This document shows, one piece after another, positions 25,216 to 32,917 of a stretch of DNA of 32,917 nucleotides; the stretch's first letter is position 1, and each line of letters opens with the position of its first letter. The notes beneath the pieces were generated by a model. The model made no database searches. It had not been told where the DNA came from and saw only the letters and a program-made list of their open reading frames with translations. This stretch comes from Streptomyces nanshensis (GTDB lineage Bacteria > Actinomycetota > Actinomycetes > Streptomycetales > Streptomycetaceae): NCBI RefSeq assembly GCF_001751255.1, contig NZ_LJGW01000249.1:1-32917 (forward strand), written 5' to 3'. The translations under genes and the position numbers were made by a program.

Positions 25216-26457
25216 ATGGCCCGCCCCAAGATCTTCATCAGCCACAGCTCCGGCAAGTGCGGCGACGAAGGCTGCGAGTGCGCCGCCTACCGCGACGCCC
25301 TCGCCGCGCACTTGGAGGAGCTGGGCTGCGACACCGTGGTCGACCGCGACGTCCTGCGCGGGGGCGACGAATGGCACCGGAAGCTGATGGTCGAACTCCT
25401 CCGCAGCCAGGGCGCCGTGGTCCTGCTGTCGCGCCACGCGCTCGACTCGTACCACGTCATGGAGGAGGCGCTTCTCGCGAACGCGCTGCGGGAGGCGAAC
25501 CAGCAGCGCTTCCTGCTGCTGCCGGTCGTGCTGCCCGGCGTCCGGCGTGCCGATCTCCAGGGCAGCCGGCTGGACGGGATCGGCCTCGGCAGGCTGGACA
25601 TGGTCGACTGGTCCCCGGCGGCCGGGCCCGCCGTCCCGCCGCCCGAAGTGGCCGGGATCGTACGGCCGTTGGTGGAACGGCACGGGGCGCTGCCGCACCC
25701 GAGGGTGACCGAGTACGTCGCGAGCCGGATCGAGGGCCTGTCCGACCACGCGCTGCGGCAGGTCGCGCAGGAACTCGGCGTCGACGTCATCGCGTACGCC
25801 AGGGACCACACCGACTACGTCGTCTCGACCGGCCTGTTGAGCGAACGCCCCGTGGACGGCATCGGCGCGTACTGCGCGATGCGCAAGGCGCTCACGAGAC
25901 TTCTGCCGCTGCTGACGGACAGGGAGCACCGGCGGGACGTCGTCGACGTCGTGGTGCCGTTCGCCAGGGTGCCGGGACGCGCGGCGGAACAGCTCCGGAC
26001 GCTGAGCGACACCGTGCCGAGCGGGCGGATCGCCCTGCTGGAGGCGCGCAAGGTCCGCACGGCGCAGATGTACGTGCGGCGCGCGAGCGAGGATCCGCAG
26101 CCGTGGCGGTGCCATGTGGCGGTGCCCAGCCCCGAGTTGGACTTCGTCGACAGCCTGGTCGAGGACGTGGGCGACTATCTCGCGGAGCACCTGTGCTACG
26201 GCGTCCACGACAAGGACGTCCTGCGCCGTGCCCTGGCACAGGCGGAGGACGAGCGCGGCGGACCCGTGACGATCCTGCTGAACGTACGGCCCGACGACGA
26301 ACTGGTGCGGCGGCTGCTGGCGGAGTTTCCCCAACTGCTCTTCCTCTTCGCGCACGACCAGGTGGGCGCGGGCGCGGCCGGGCATGCGCTGCTGGAGCCG
26401 CTGTCGTGGGAGCCGGAGATGGACATGCTCCGTACGCACGAGGAGTTCAGCCGGTAG
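25216..26457 (+). CDS. TIR-domain protein, predicted effector
   Basis: A 413-aa protein with an N-terminal TIR-like domain (residues 4-140): strand K-I-F-I-S-H-S-S, box 2 D-R-D-V-L-R-G-G-D-E-W, strand A-V-V-L-L-S, then S-Y-H-V-M-E-E, where the first Glu sits at the catalytic position of NAD-cleaving TIR domains. Residues 150-413 form a second region I do not recognise, with a Rossmann-like V-T-I-L-L-N-V-R-P-D-D. ATG 25216 was chosen because AGGAG precedes it by eight bases; ATG 25195, overlapping the previous stop (TGATG), would add seven residues. Last gene of the MoxR operon. It may deplete NAD+ when activated, or be a signalling TIR; both are inference. Its end overlaps the convergent gene by 11 bases. 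Confidence 0.78.
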   Translation: MARPKIFISHSSGKCGDEGCECAAYRDALAAHLEELGCDTVVDRDVLRGGDEWHRKLMVELLRSQGAVVLLSRHALDSYHVMEEALLANALREANQQRFLLLPVVLPGVRRADLQGSRLDGIGLGRLDMVDWSPAAGPAVPPPEVAGIVRPLVERHGALPHPRVTEYVASRIEGLSDHALRQVAQELGVDVIAYARDHTDYVVSTGLLSERPVDGIGAYCAMRKALTRLLPLLTDREHRRDVVDVVVPFARVPGRAAEQLRTLSDTVPSGRIALLEARKVRTAQMYVRRASEDPQPWRCHVAVPSPELDFVDSLVEDVGDYLAEHLCYGVHDKDVLRRALAQAEDERGGPVTILLNVRPDDELVRRLLAEFPQLLFLFAHDQVGAGAAGHALLEPLSWEPEMDMLRTHEEFSR

Positions 26458-28663
26458 CCGCACCGGAGTCGAGGGTGATCCTCAGCCGGGGCATGGTGTG
26501 CAGCGCGCCGAGGTCGAGGGCGCTCTCCCGGCCGGTGGACTCCCTCTCGCCGTCCCTGCCGTCCTCGCCGGTCGTCAGCAGCCGCAACTCCCGCAGCCGG
26601 GGCGCGCCCACGAGCCCCGACGACAGCTCGGGGACCGCCGACGCCGCGCAGGAGACCGTCAGAAAGACGACCCCGGACCGTGCCACGGCGGACCAGTCGG
26701 TCAGCCGCCCGCAGCCGGAGACCGTGAGCGACCGCAGCCGGCGGCAGCCGTCCAGCGCGTCGAGGCCGAGGAGCACCGCGTTGCCGTCGATCACCAGCGA
26801 CCGGAGGGACGGAAGCCGGCCGAGAGCGCTGAGATCCGCCACATCGCCCCGGCAGACGACCCGGTGGATGTGGTGCGGGTCGGCTGCCAGACGCGAGAGC
26901 GCCGCGGCCGAACCGACCTCGACGGCGCGCGGGCGGGCGGGAGGCGCGGCGCCGTCCGTCGGCCACGTCCGTACGAACTCCCGCTGCACGGCGGGACGGT
27001 GGGGCGCCCAGACCACCGCGTCGTGCCGCGGCGGCATGGCGACGATCCGGCGTTCCGGGTCGGCGGGCTCGCTCGCCGTCCGTACGTGGCGCGCCCGCTC
27101 CCGTGACCGCTTCTCCTCGTACATCCGCAGGTCCGCCGTCTTGAGCACGTCCTCGACGGAGTCGCCGCACGCCGCCCAGGCCACGCCGAGGCTGGAGTCC
27201 ACCGTCACCGTGACGTCGCCGTCCACCTCGACGGGCAGGGCGATCGCGTTCCGCAGCCGTACGGCCAACTCCTGTGCGTCGGCGGGCCGCAGGCCGTCGG
27301 CGAGTACGACGAACTCGTCGCCGCCGAACCGCGCGACCGTGTCGCCGTCGCCGTCGCCGACCGCGTCCGAAAGCCGCCGTGCGAGCTCGACGAGTACGGC
27401 GTCCCCGGCCCGGAACCCGTAGCGTTCGTTGACCGCGTGCATGCCGTCGAGGTCGCAGAAGAGGACGGCGAGCCCGCGAGTTCCGCCGCCTTCCTCCGGG
27501 GCGACGAGGTGCACATGCCCGCCGGCCGCCCCGAAGGCCGACGGCATGCCCGCCGCATCGAAGCCGTCCGCGCCGCTCTCGTCCTCGGCCGACGGACAGA
27601 TCTTCGCGCTCAGACGGGCCCGCAGCTCGGCGCCGTTGGGCAGCCCGGTCAGGGCGTCGTGGTCGGCGCGGTGCGCCAACTCCAGTCCGTGGCGCTTGCG
27701 TTCGTCGATGTCCTCGACGTGGGTGAGCAGGAAGCGCGGTCCGTCGGCGGTGTCGGCCACGACGGAGTTGCGCAGCGAGACCCAGAGGTACGAGCCGTCG
27801 TGGCGGGCGAGGCGCACCTCTGCACGGCCGCCCTCGGCGGAGGTACGCAGCAGCGTCCCGAGGTCCTCGGGATGGACGATGTCGGAGAAGGAACGGCGGC
27901 GCACATCCGCGGCGGAGCGGCCGAGCAGACGGCACAGCGCGTCGTTGACGTGGACGAACTGCCCGTGCTGGTCGCCGCCCGTCTCCGCGACGGCCATGCC
28001 GTTCGGCGCGTACTCGAAGTCGCGCCGGAAGCCCTCCTCGCTGGCGCGCAGCGCCGACTGCCTGCGTTCCAGACGGGCGAGGGCGCGCTGCATGTCGGAG
28101 CGCAGCCGTGCGTTGCCGAGCGCGGCCGCGGCCTGCGAGGAGTAGAGCTGGAGCGCTTCGCGCGCCCAGGCGCCGGGCCGCCGTCCGTTGTGCGGTCTGT
28201 CGACGGACAGCACGCCGAGCAGTTCGCCGTCCGCGTCGTACAGCGGCGCGAACAGCCGGTCGCCGGGGCGCCAGTCGTCCTTGCCCTGCGGTACGGGTCC
28301 CGCGGGGTGCCACCGGGGCAGCCCGTCGGCCCGGCCCTCGGCGTACGGGATGAACCGCAGACCGCCCCAGGGCTCGCCCGTCGACAGCTCCTGGTCCCAG
28401 GAGGCACGCGACGCGGTACGGCCCGCCAACGCCACCTCGGCCTCGTCGCTGCCCGCGACGGCCGCGACGACCAGGTCGCCGTCGGGACGTACGAGATGAA
28501 CGGCCGCGACCTCGAAGCCGAGCCCTTCGACCACGCCGTCGGCGATCGTCTGCAGGGTGTCGGCGAGACCGCGCGCCGTGCTCAACTGCGCTACGGCGAC
28601 GTGCAGTCGGCGCAGACTGGCCAGGCGGACGTAGGGCTCCGACCGCTCCGACTCGGCTGCCAT
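26447..28663 (-). CDS. GAF-PAS-GGDEF diguanylate cyclase with leucine-rich C-terminus
   Basis: A 738-aa cytoplasmic signalling protein. It has a GAF domain (about 28-195), a coiled linker, a PAS/PAC domain (about 212-325, with H-V-N-D-A-L-C-R-L-L-G and D-I-V-H-P-E-D), and a GGDEF domain (about 330-510) with D-A-L-T-G-L-P-N-G and intact R-F-G-G-D-E-F near 443. It is therefore likely to make cyclic di-GMP. The inhibitory-site R-x-x-D expected just before GGDEF reads G-D-G-D, so product feedback is probably lost. A 35-residue insertion sits between the first GGDEF helix and strand. Residues 600-738 are leucine-rich-repeat-like (L-P-S-L-R-S-L-V-I-D-G, C-R-R-L-R-S-L-T-V-S-G-C), unusual for this class. 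ATG 28663 has GGGGGAGGG just upstream; GTG/ATG starts further up add only a basic leader. Confidence 0.88.
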   Translation of the reverse strand: MAAESERSEPYVRLASLRRLHVAVAQLSTARGLADTLQTIADGVVEGLGFEVAAVHLVRPDGDLVVAAVAGSDEAEVALAGRTASRASWDQELSTGEPWGGLRFIPYAEGRADGLPRWHPAGPVPQGKDDWRPGDRLFAPLYDADGELLGVLSVDRPHNGRRPGAWAREALQLYSSQAAAALGNARLRSDMQRALARLERRQSALRASEEGFRRDFEYAPNGMAVAETGGDQHGQFVHVNDALCRLLGRSAADVRRRSFSDIVHPEDLGTLLRTSAEGGRAEVRLARHDGSYLWVSLRNSVVADTADGPRFLLTHVEDIDERKRHGLELAHRADHDALTGLPNGAELRARLSAKICPSAEDESGADGFDAAGMPSAFGAAGGHVHLVAPEEGGGTRGLAVLFCDLDGMHAVNERYGFRAGDAVLVELARRLSDAVGDGDGDTVARFGGDEFVVLADGLRPADAQELAVRLRNAIALPVEVDGDVTVTVDSSLGVAWAACGDSVEDVLKTADLRMYEEKRSRERARHVRTASEPADPERRIVAMPPRHDAVVWAPHRPAVQREFVRTWPTDGAAPPARPRAVEVGSAAALSRLAADPHHIHRVVCRGDVADLSALGRLPSLRSLVIDGNAVLLGLDALDGCRRLRSLTVSGCGRLTDWSAVARSGVVFLTVSCAASAVPELSSGLVGAPRLRELRLLTTGEDGRDGERESTGRESALDLGALHTMPRLRITLDSGAATG

Positions 28664-28847
28664 CGCCCTCCCCCTGAGCCGCGTTCCGCGGCCCCGTACC
28701 GCACCGGTTCCGCTCGGCACTCAGGATAGGAGCACGGGCGCCGGCGGCGATGCGTTCCGGACGCCCGGGACAGCAGGCCCCGGGACAGAAGGCGGCCCCG
28801 GGCCGGCGTGCGTTCACGTGCGACCCGGAGCCGTCGCTTCACGGGGG

Positions 28848-29294
28848 CTAGGTCGACGGCTGCGATCGGGTGCCCATCCCCGCGCACAGCGCCCAGATGA
28901 TGAACACGTCGATCGCCAGGGTGATCACCGCCCACAGCGGGAAGTACGGCAGCCACATGAAGCTGGCGATCATGCCGAGGCCGGCAAGGACTATGCCGAC
29001 CCATCGGGCCCACGTCGCACCCGTCAACATGACGGCTATACCTGCGACGGCTATCGCGGCGCCCAGGAACAGGTGGACCCATCCCCAGCCCGTGAGGCTG
29101 TAGTCGAACGCGTAGCTTCGCGTCGACGCGAATACGGCGTCCTCGCGCAGGGCTGCGACACCAGAGGAAACGGCGAGCAGTCCGCCGAAGAACATCAGCG
29201 CGCCGGCCAGTTTCGTCCAGCCGCTGAAGGACGGCTTGCCGGTACTGCGGACGGCGGTCGCCGCGTGCGAACCGCCGGCAGCATGAGTTGCCAT
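28848..29294 (-). CDS. DUF7144-type four-helix membrane protein
   Basis: A 148-aa integral membrane protein. After a 25-residue hydrophilic N-terminus there are four hydrophobic helices (starting L-A-G-A-L-M-F-F-G-G-L-L-A, V-H-L-F-L-G-A-A-I-A-V-A-G, W-V-G-I-V-L-A-G-L-G-M-I and W-A-V-I-T-L-A-I-D-V-F-I-I-W). The W-x-x-L-A-G-x-L-M-x-x-x-G start and the G-W-G-W-V-H-L motif before helix 2 are typical of this common actinomycete family, whose function is unknown. The second to fourth helices include the conserved T-G-A-T-W-A-R-W-V-G-I segment. ATG 29294 has GAGGAGG eight bases upstream. Monocistronic; a small palindrome lies upstream. Confidence 0.85.
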   Translation of the reverse strand: MATHAAGGSHAATAVRSTGKPSFSGWTKLAGALMFFGGLLAVSSGVAALREDAVFASTRSYAFDYSLTGWGWVHLFLGAAIAVAGIAVMLTGATWARWVGIVLAGLGMIASFMWLPYFPLWAVITLAIDVFIIWALCAGMGTRSQPST

Positions 29295-29332
29295 GTCGAG
29301 ACCCTCCTCTTGCAAGGTCTGCCTTCTGCCTT

Positions 29333-29346
29333 CACCTGTTCAGGTG
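29333..29346. promoter_or_regulatory. Palindrome upstream of the DUF7144 gene
   Basis: CACCTG-tt-CAGGTG, a perfect 6-bp inverted repeat about 40 bases upstream of the leftward DUF7144 start, in the 5' leader or promoter region. It could be an operator; the binding protein is unknown. Confidence 0.35.
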
Positions 29347-29688
29347 CTTATGTCCTAGTTTGGCAGAATCTCCCGAGGCTGCGACCGGAGCCGTTTTCCC
29401 AGGTCAGAGCGGCAATCGGGCACATGGCCAGGCGGCCTCCGGGCGCCACCCGCGAAGGTCCGCGGGCCGCTGCCCGCCGTCCCGGTGCGCGTCAGGTGCG
29501 TGCCCACGGGCCGGACAGAATGTTTCCGGTACGGCGAACCCGGCCAGACGCGTACCAGCCGCACCGATCCCGTACCGACGCCGCAGCGCGAACGCACGGA
29601 CGCAGCAACCGGGCCGCGGGGAAGCGGTGTTGGGCAACGCGTTCGGCCGGGGCGGCGAGCACGACGAGCAAGGCGGAGGGGGCCACGA
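29347..29688. other. Divergent intergenic region before the YihY gene
   Basis: About 340 bases between the palindrome and the YihY start. The plus-strand frame of the YihY gene stays open back to 29485, but that stretch encodes an Arg/Thr/Pro-rich sequence with no support, and the GTG at 29689 has the better ribosome site. I see no RNA gene or clear promoter box. Confidence 0.5.
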
Positions 29689-30801
29689 GTGAGCACACGC
29701 GTGACCGGGGGAGACGCGGAGGCGGCCGGACGGGAGAGCGGGGGCCGTTCGCCGGCGCCGGAACCGTCCGCCCCCGTCCAGCCCCGCTCCCCGTCCTCCC
29801 CGTCCTCCCCGTCCTCCCCGTCCTCGCCGGAATCCGCGCTGGCCCCCTCGCCCACGCATGCTCCCGCCGCCGCGCCCACGCCCCTCCCCGGCCTCGCGGA
29901 GTGCCGCACCGCGCTGCGCCGTACGCCCGTCTCCATCTGGAACGACGACGTCACCGACTGGGCCGCCGCCCTCACCTACTACGCGGTGCTCGCGATCTTC
30001 CCCGCCCTGCTCGTGACGGTCTCCACTGTCGGCCTCGCGGGATCGGACGCGACCAGGGAACTGATCGCCCGCGTCACCACCGTCCTGCCCGCCCAGTCCG
30101 GGGACCTGATGGCGGGCGTGCTCAAGGATATGGCCGCACAGAGCACGGCGGCCTGGCTGCTCGCGGTGTTCGGCACGGCCGGATCGCTCTGGTCCGCCTC
30201 CAGTTACCTCAGCGTCTTCCGCCGCGCGCTGCACGCGATGCACGGAGTGGAGGACCACCGTCCGGTCTGGCGGACCGTTCCGCGCATCGTGCTGACCGCG
30301 CTGGCCCTGCTCGCGCTGCTCGTCTCCAGCGTCTTCGTGCTGGTGCTCAGCGGCGAGGTGGCACGGACGGCGGGCGGCCTGCTCGGCATGGACGACTTCG
30401 CCGCCGGCGCCTGGCACACCATGAAGTGGCCGCTGCTGCTGGGCTTGGTGGCGGTGCTCGTACTGGTCGCCTTCCGTACGGGGCCCGCCGGGACCCGGGG
30501 CGTAAGGAACCGGGCGCCGGGCGGTGCGCTCGCGGTGGTGCTGTGGCTGGTGTCGTCACTGGGCTTCGCCCTGTACACCTCGCACGTGGGCACGTACCAC
30601 CGGCTGTACGGATCGCTCGCTGGGATCGTCGTCTTCCTGGTGTGGCTGTGGATGTCGAACCTGGCGCTGCTCGTCGGGGCGCAGTTCAACGCCGAACTCG
30701 CCAAGCTGCGCGCCGCGGCGGACCCTTCGGCGGGAACGGACACGGACACGGACGAGGACTCGGCCGCACAGCCGGAGCCGGAGCCGGACGCGGGCGCCTG
30801 A
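29689..30801 (+). CDS. YihY/virulence factor BrkB family membrane protein
   Basis: A 370-aa inner-membrane protein of the YihY/BrkB (formerly RNase BN) family, of uncertain function, possibly transport. An 80-residue disordered N-terminus contains a Ser-Pro run from four tandem ccccgtcct-like 9-mers (about 29790-29826). The membrane domain follows with about six helices and the family features A-L-T-Y-Y-A-V-L-A-I-F-P-A-L-L, G-T-A-G-S-L-W-S-A-S-S-Y, Y-H-R-L-Y-G-S-L-A-G-I-V-V-F-L-V-W-L-W and A-Q-F-N-A-E-L. The C-terminus is acidic. GTG 29689 is preceded by GGAGGGG. It is transcribed alone and convergent with the SDR gene. Confidence 0.92.
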   Translation: MSTRVTGGDAEAAGRESGGRSPAPEPSAPVQPRSPSSPSSPSSPSSPESALAPSPTHAPAAAPTPLPGLAECRTALRRTPVSIWNDDVTDWAAALTYYAVLAIFPALLVTVSTVGLAGSDATRELIARVTTVLPAQSGDLMAGVLKDMAAQSTAAWLLAVFGTAGSLWSASSYLSVFRRALHAMHGVEDHRPVWRTVPRIVLTALALLALLVSSVFVLVLSGEVARTAGGLLGMDDFAAGAWHTMKWPLLLGLVAVLVLVAFRTGPAGTRGVRNRAPGGALAVVLWLVSSLGFALYTSHVGTYHRLYGSLAGIVVFLVWLWMSNLALLVGAQFNAELAKLRAAADPSAGTDTDTDEDSAAQPEPEPDAGA

Positions 30802-30806
30802 ACCCG

Positions 30807-30835
30807 CCGGCCCCGTTCCCGATTCCCCGGGCCGG
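30807..30835. terminator. Possible bidirectional terminator
   Basis: A 7-bp stem ccggccc (30807-30813) and gggccgg (30829-30835) with a 15-base loop, placed between the convergent YihY and SDR stops. Position supports it; the stem is modest for this GC content. Confidence 0.4.
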
Positions 30836-30841
30836 GACTCG

Positions 30842-31513
30842 TCAGGCTCCGGCGACCGCCCCGACGGCCTCCTCGACCGGCGTCGAGCCGTTGATCAGTT
30901 CGAGCGTGAGCCCGGCCGTCCCCGGTGCGTGCAGCAGAGCGCCGAGCACCGCGGCGACGTCCTCCCGGGTCACCTCCGCGCGTCCCGTCCGCTCTCCGAG
31001 CAGGACCTTGCCGGTGCCGGGCTCGTTGGTCAGCCGCCCCGGCCGCAGCACCGTCCAGTCCAGTCCGTCGCGCGCCCGTACGGCGTCGTCGGCCTCGCCC
31101 TTGGCCCGCTGGTACGTGGCGAAGACCGGGTCCATGCCCTCCGGCGGCTCGGTGAGGGAGGCGTCGGCGCCCATGGACGAGACGATGATGTAGCGCCGTA
31201 CGCCTGCCCGTTCGGCGGCGTCGGCGAAGAGGACGGCCGCCGCCCGGTCCACGGTCTCCTTGCGCGCCGCCCCGCTGCCGGGGCCCGCGCCCGCCGCGAA
31301 GACCACCGCGTCGGCGCCCTCCAGATGTGCGGCGACCTCCTCGACGGAGGCCGACTCCAGGTCGCAGACGACCGGTTCGGCGCCCGCGGCCCGCAGATCC
31401 TCGGCGTGCTCCGGATTGCGGACCAGGCCCGCGACCTCGTCCCCGCGTGCGGCGAGCTGACGCTCCAGCCGCAGCGCGATCTGACCGTGTCCACCAGCGA
31501 TGACTGTGCGCAT
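30842..31513 (-). CDS. Atypical SDR / NAD(P)H-binding oxidoreductase
   Basis: A 223-aa single-domain Rossmann protein of the atypical SDR (SDR_a5, NmrA-like) group. The dinucleotide loop G-G-H-G-Q-I-A lies at residues 7-13 directly after the first strand V-I-A. L-V-R-N-P-E-H follows the second strand, where NADP-dependent members carry a basic residue. V-V-F-A-A-G-A-G follows strand 4, and Y-Q-R-A-K near residue 138 keeps the Tyr-x3-Lys pair. W-T-V-L-R-P-G-R-L-T-N is typical of the family. The substrate is unknown; relatives include epimerase-like and quinone/redox-sensing proteins. The ATG at 31511-31513 begins right at the Rossmann strand. Monocistronic. Confidence 0.88.
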   Translation of the reverse strand: MRTVIAGGHGQIALRLERQLAARGDEVAGLVRNPEHAEDLRAAGAEPVVCDLESASVEEVAAHLEGADAVVFAAGAGPGSGAARKETVDRAAAVLFADAAERAGVRRYIIVSSMGADASLTEPPEGMDPVFATYQRAKGEADDAVRARDGLDWTVLRPGRLTNEPGTGKVLLGERTGRAEVTREDVAAVLGALLHAPGTAGLTLELINGSTPVEEAVGAVAGA

Positions 31514-31624
31514 GGTCCCGACCGTACGTCACACCGGCGGGCGGCGCGCTGAGAGCCCGTCAGCCGCCGTCCGACCCCGCCCGGCGGGCGCGACGCCGCG
31601 AACGGACCCGCGCCGCCCGGCAGT

Positions 31625-32830
31625 TCAGCCCTGCGACTGCCGCGGCAGATCGAACTCCGACGTCCCCGTGAAGTCGCAGAACTCACGCACCGCGCTGGTC
31701 CGCGACACAACGCGCCCCCGGTGCACGACGATCCGGCTGTACGCGAGCGAGAGCGCCCCCGCCAGCTCCGACCCGCGCACGGCCACCAGCTCCGCCGGGA
31801 AACCGGCCTCGACCCGCACCTCGGGCAGCCCCATCGTCGTACGCGCCCGCGCGCACACCGCGTCGTACGCGTCCTCCGGGCTCGCCTCACCGTGCGACGC
31901 CAGCAGATACGCGGCCTCCAGCGGATCGCCCCGGCCGACCGTGTTCGCCGCGTCCCGCAGCGCTCCGCTGCCCGCCGCCACCGTGACCCCGGCCGCCCGG
32001 AGCAGCCGTACGGGAGCGATGCGCGGCGGCGCCGTCTGCGAGGGACGCTCCACGACGCCGCAGTCGCCCTGCGGCAGGCACACCACGGTGACGCCCGCGG
32101 CCGCCAGCCGCTCCGCCGTACGGACCGCCGCCTTGTGCGGCATCCTCGCCAGCCCCGCGCACGGTCCGATGGCGACACCGGGACGCAGCCCGCCCGCGGC
32201 GGCGGCCAGCCGGGAGAGCCGTGCCGGGTCGGCGCCGTCCGTGTGCAGATCGACGGGACAGCCGTGTTCGGCCGCGACCTCCAGCACCGCGTCCACGTAC
32301 CCGGACGGATCCGGGTCGAGGTCCGGGCAGCCGCCGATCACGGACGCGCCCATCTTCACCGCGTCCCGCAGCATCGACAGCCCGTCCGCGCCCGCGACGC
32401 CGGTCAGCAGCCGCGGTACCGCGACACTGCTCAGCTCCACCAGTCCGCGCAGCGCCCGCCGCGCCTGAAGCACCGCCTCCAGCGAGCGCAGCCCCGCGAC
32501 GTCGCCGATGTGCACATGGGTACGGGTCGCGGTGGCGCCGAAGCCGAGCTGGAGCAGGGCCGCCTCCGTCGTACGGCGCTGTACGTCCTCGGGGGCGCTG
32601 CGGGGCGGCCCGTCGGAGCTGGGGGAGACGGCGGTCAGCGCGGTGTCGTAGTGCGCGTGCGCCTCGGCCGGCGCCGGCAGGAGCAGATAGCCGGCGAGGT
32701 CGACGCGGGAGGCGCCCTTGGGCGGTGTGCCCTGCGCGAGACTGCCGGCCGTACCGACGGCCTCGATCCGGCCGCCGCCCAGCCGTACGTCGACGGTGCG
32801 GCCGTCGGCGAGACGTGCGCCGCACAGCAT
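31625..32830 (-). CDS. Cytosine deaminase-like amidohydrolase, probable pseudoenzyme (possibly 5'-partial)
   Basis: A 401-aa protein of the metal-dependent amidohydrolase superfamily, closest in layout to cytosine deaminase (CodA). A short beta-sandwich N-terminus (G-A-R-L-A-D-G-R-T-V-D-V-R-L) leads into the TIM barrel. The first metal motif reads A-H-A-H-Y-D, and H-V-H-I-G-D is present. Later active-site blocks are altered: D-L-H-T-D-G where CodA has a Glu after Asp, I-G-P-C-A-G where a metal-binding G-H is expected, and G-S-G-A-L-R-D where the catalytic Asp of G-x-D-N should be. It may be non-catalytic or act on another substrate. ATG 32830 is the only visible start, but the frame stays open to the right edge, so the true start may lie outside. 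Confidence 0.82.
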   Translation of the reverse strand: MLCGARLADGRTVDVRLGGGRIEAVGTAGSLAQGTPPKGASRVDLAGYLLLPAPAEAHAHYDTALTAVSPSSDGPPRSAPEDVQRRTTEAALLQLGFGATATRTHVHIGDVAGLRSLEAVLQARRALRGLVELSSVAVPRLLTGVAGADGLSMLRDAVKMGASVIGGCPDLDPDPSGYVDAVLEVAAEHGCPVDLHTDGADPARLSRLAAAAGGLRPGVAIGPCAGLARMPHKAAVRTAERLAAAGVTVVCLPQGDCGVVERPSQTAPPRIAPVRLLRAAGVTVAAGSGALRDAANTVGRGDPLEAAYLLASHGEASPEDAYDAVCARARTTMGLPEVRVEAGFPAELVAVRGSELAGALSLAYSRIVVHRGRVVSRTSAVREFCDFTGTSEFDLPRQSQG

Positions 32831-32917
32831 GAGACTGCGCGGGGCGGCGCCCTCGCCGGAGCCGTCGCGGGGTGCGTCGCGTGAGGTGTCGCGGGGTGCG
32901 GCCGGTTCGCGGGCCGG

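Noticed and set aside
29485..29688. N-terminal extension of the YihY protein from 29485
   Set aside because: The extra 68 residues are Arg/Thr-rich without conservation signals, and the GTG at 29689 has a strong GGAGGGG site.

Overview
The window looks like an actinomycete chromosome, almost certainly Streptomyces or a close relative. It has very high GC with strong GC bias at third codon positions, many GTG starts, and TTA codons that are rare outside a few accessory genes. Its gene order (second complex I operon, HtpX-type protease, YajQ, tRNA-Tyr with an integrated element) matches what I recall of the S. coelicolor region around SCO4599-SCO4614 and the SLP1 attachment site. That correspondence is from memory, not computed.

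Layout. (1) 2-9351: the 3' part of a respiratory complex I operon, nuoC-H-I-J-K-L-M-N. Nearly every start overlaps the preceding stop, and nothing lies between C and H, so the NADH-input module EFG is absent from the visible part. (2) 9531-10965: an M48 membrane protease facing a YajQ-family protein. (3) 11154-11235: tRNA-Tyr(GTA). A 56-bp direct repeat of its 3' part (11183-11238 and 18899-18954) brackets about 7.7 kb of accessory DNA. No integrase gene is recognisable in that segment. Its cargo is a divergent cluster (an XRE regulator plus HFCD flavoprotein facing right, five small and mostly cysteine-rich genes facing left, one of them frameshifted), a membrane-associated 'oxidoreductase'-type protein, and a visibly less GC-rich pair: a DUF4365 putative nuclease and an unknown partner.

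(4) 19078-26457: a predicted biological-conflict island just outside the right attachment repeat. A SLATT/DUF4231-like membrane protein faces left. Divergent from it is a tightly coupled four-gene operon: MoxR-type AAA+ ATPase, vWA-like protein with a degenerate metal site and a TTA codon, a 952-aa VMAP-like protein carrying a beta-propeller-like middle and a degenerate GH13 (trehalose-synthase-like) C-terminus, and a TIR-domain protein. By analogy with described MoxR-vWA-VMAP systems, the ATPase and vWA would gate signalling, the large protein would sense and scaffold, and TIR (with or without SLATT) would be the effector. This is the best candidate here for an undescribed system.

(5) 26447-32830: a GAF-PAS-GGDEF diguanylate cyclase with an unusual leucine-rich tail, a DUF7144-type membrane protein, a YihY/BrkB membrane protein, an atypical SDR, and a cytosine-deaminase-like amidohydrolase that appears to have lost catalytic residues.
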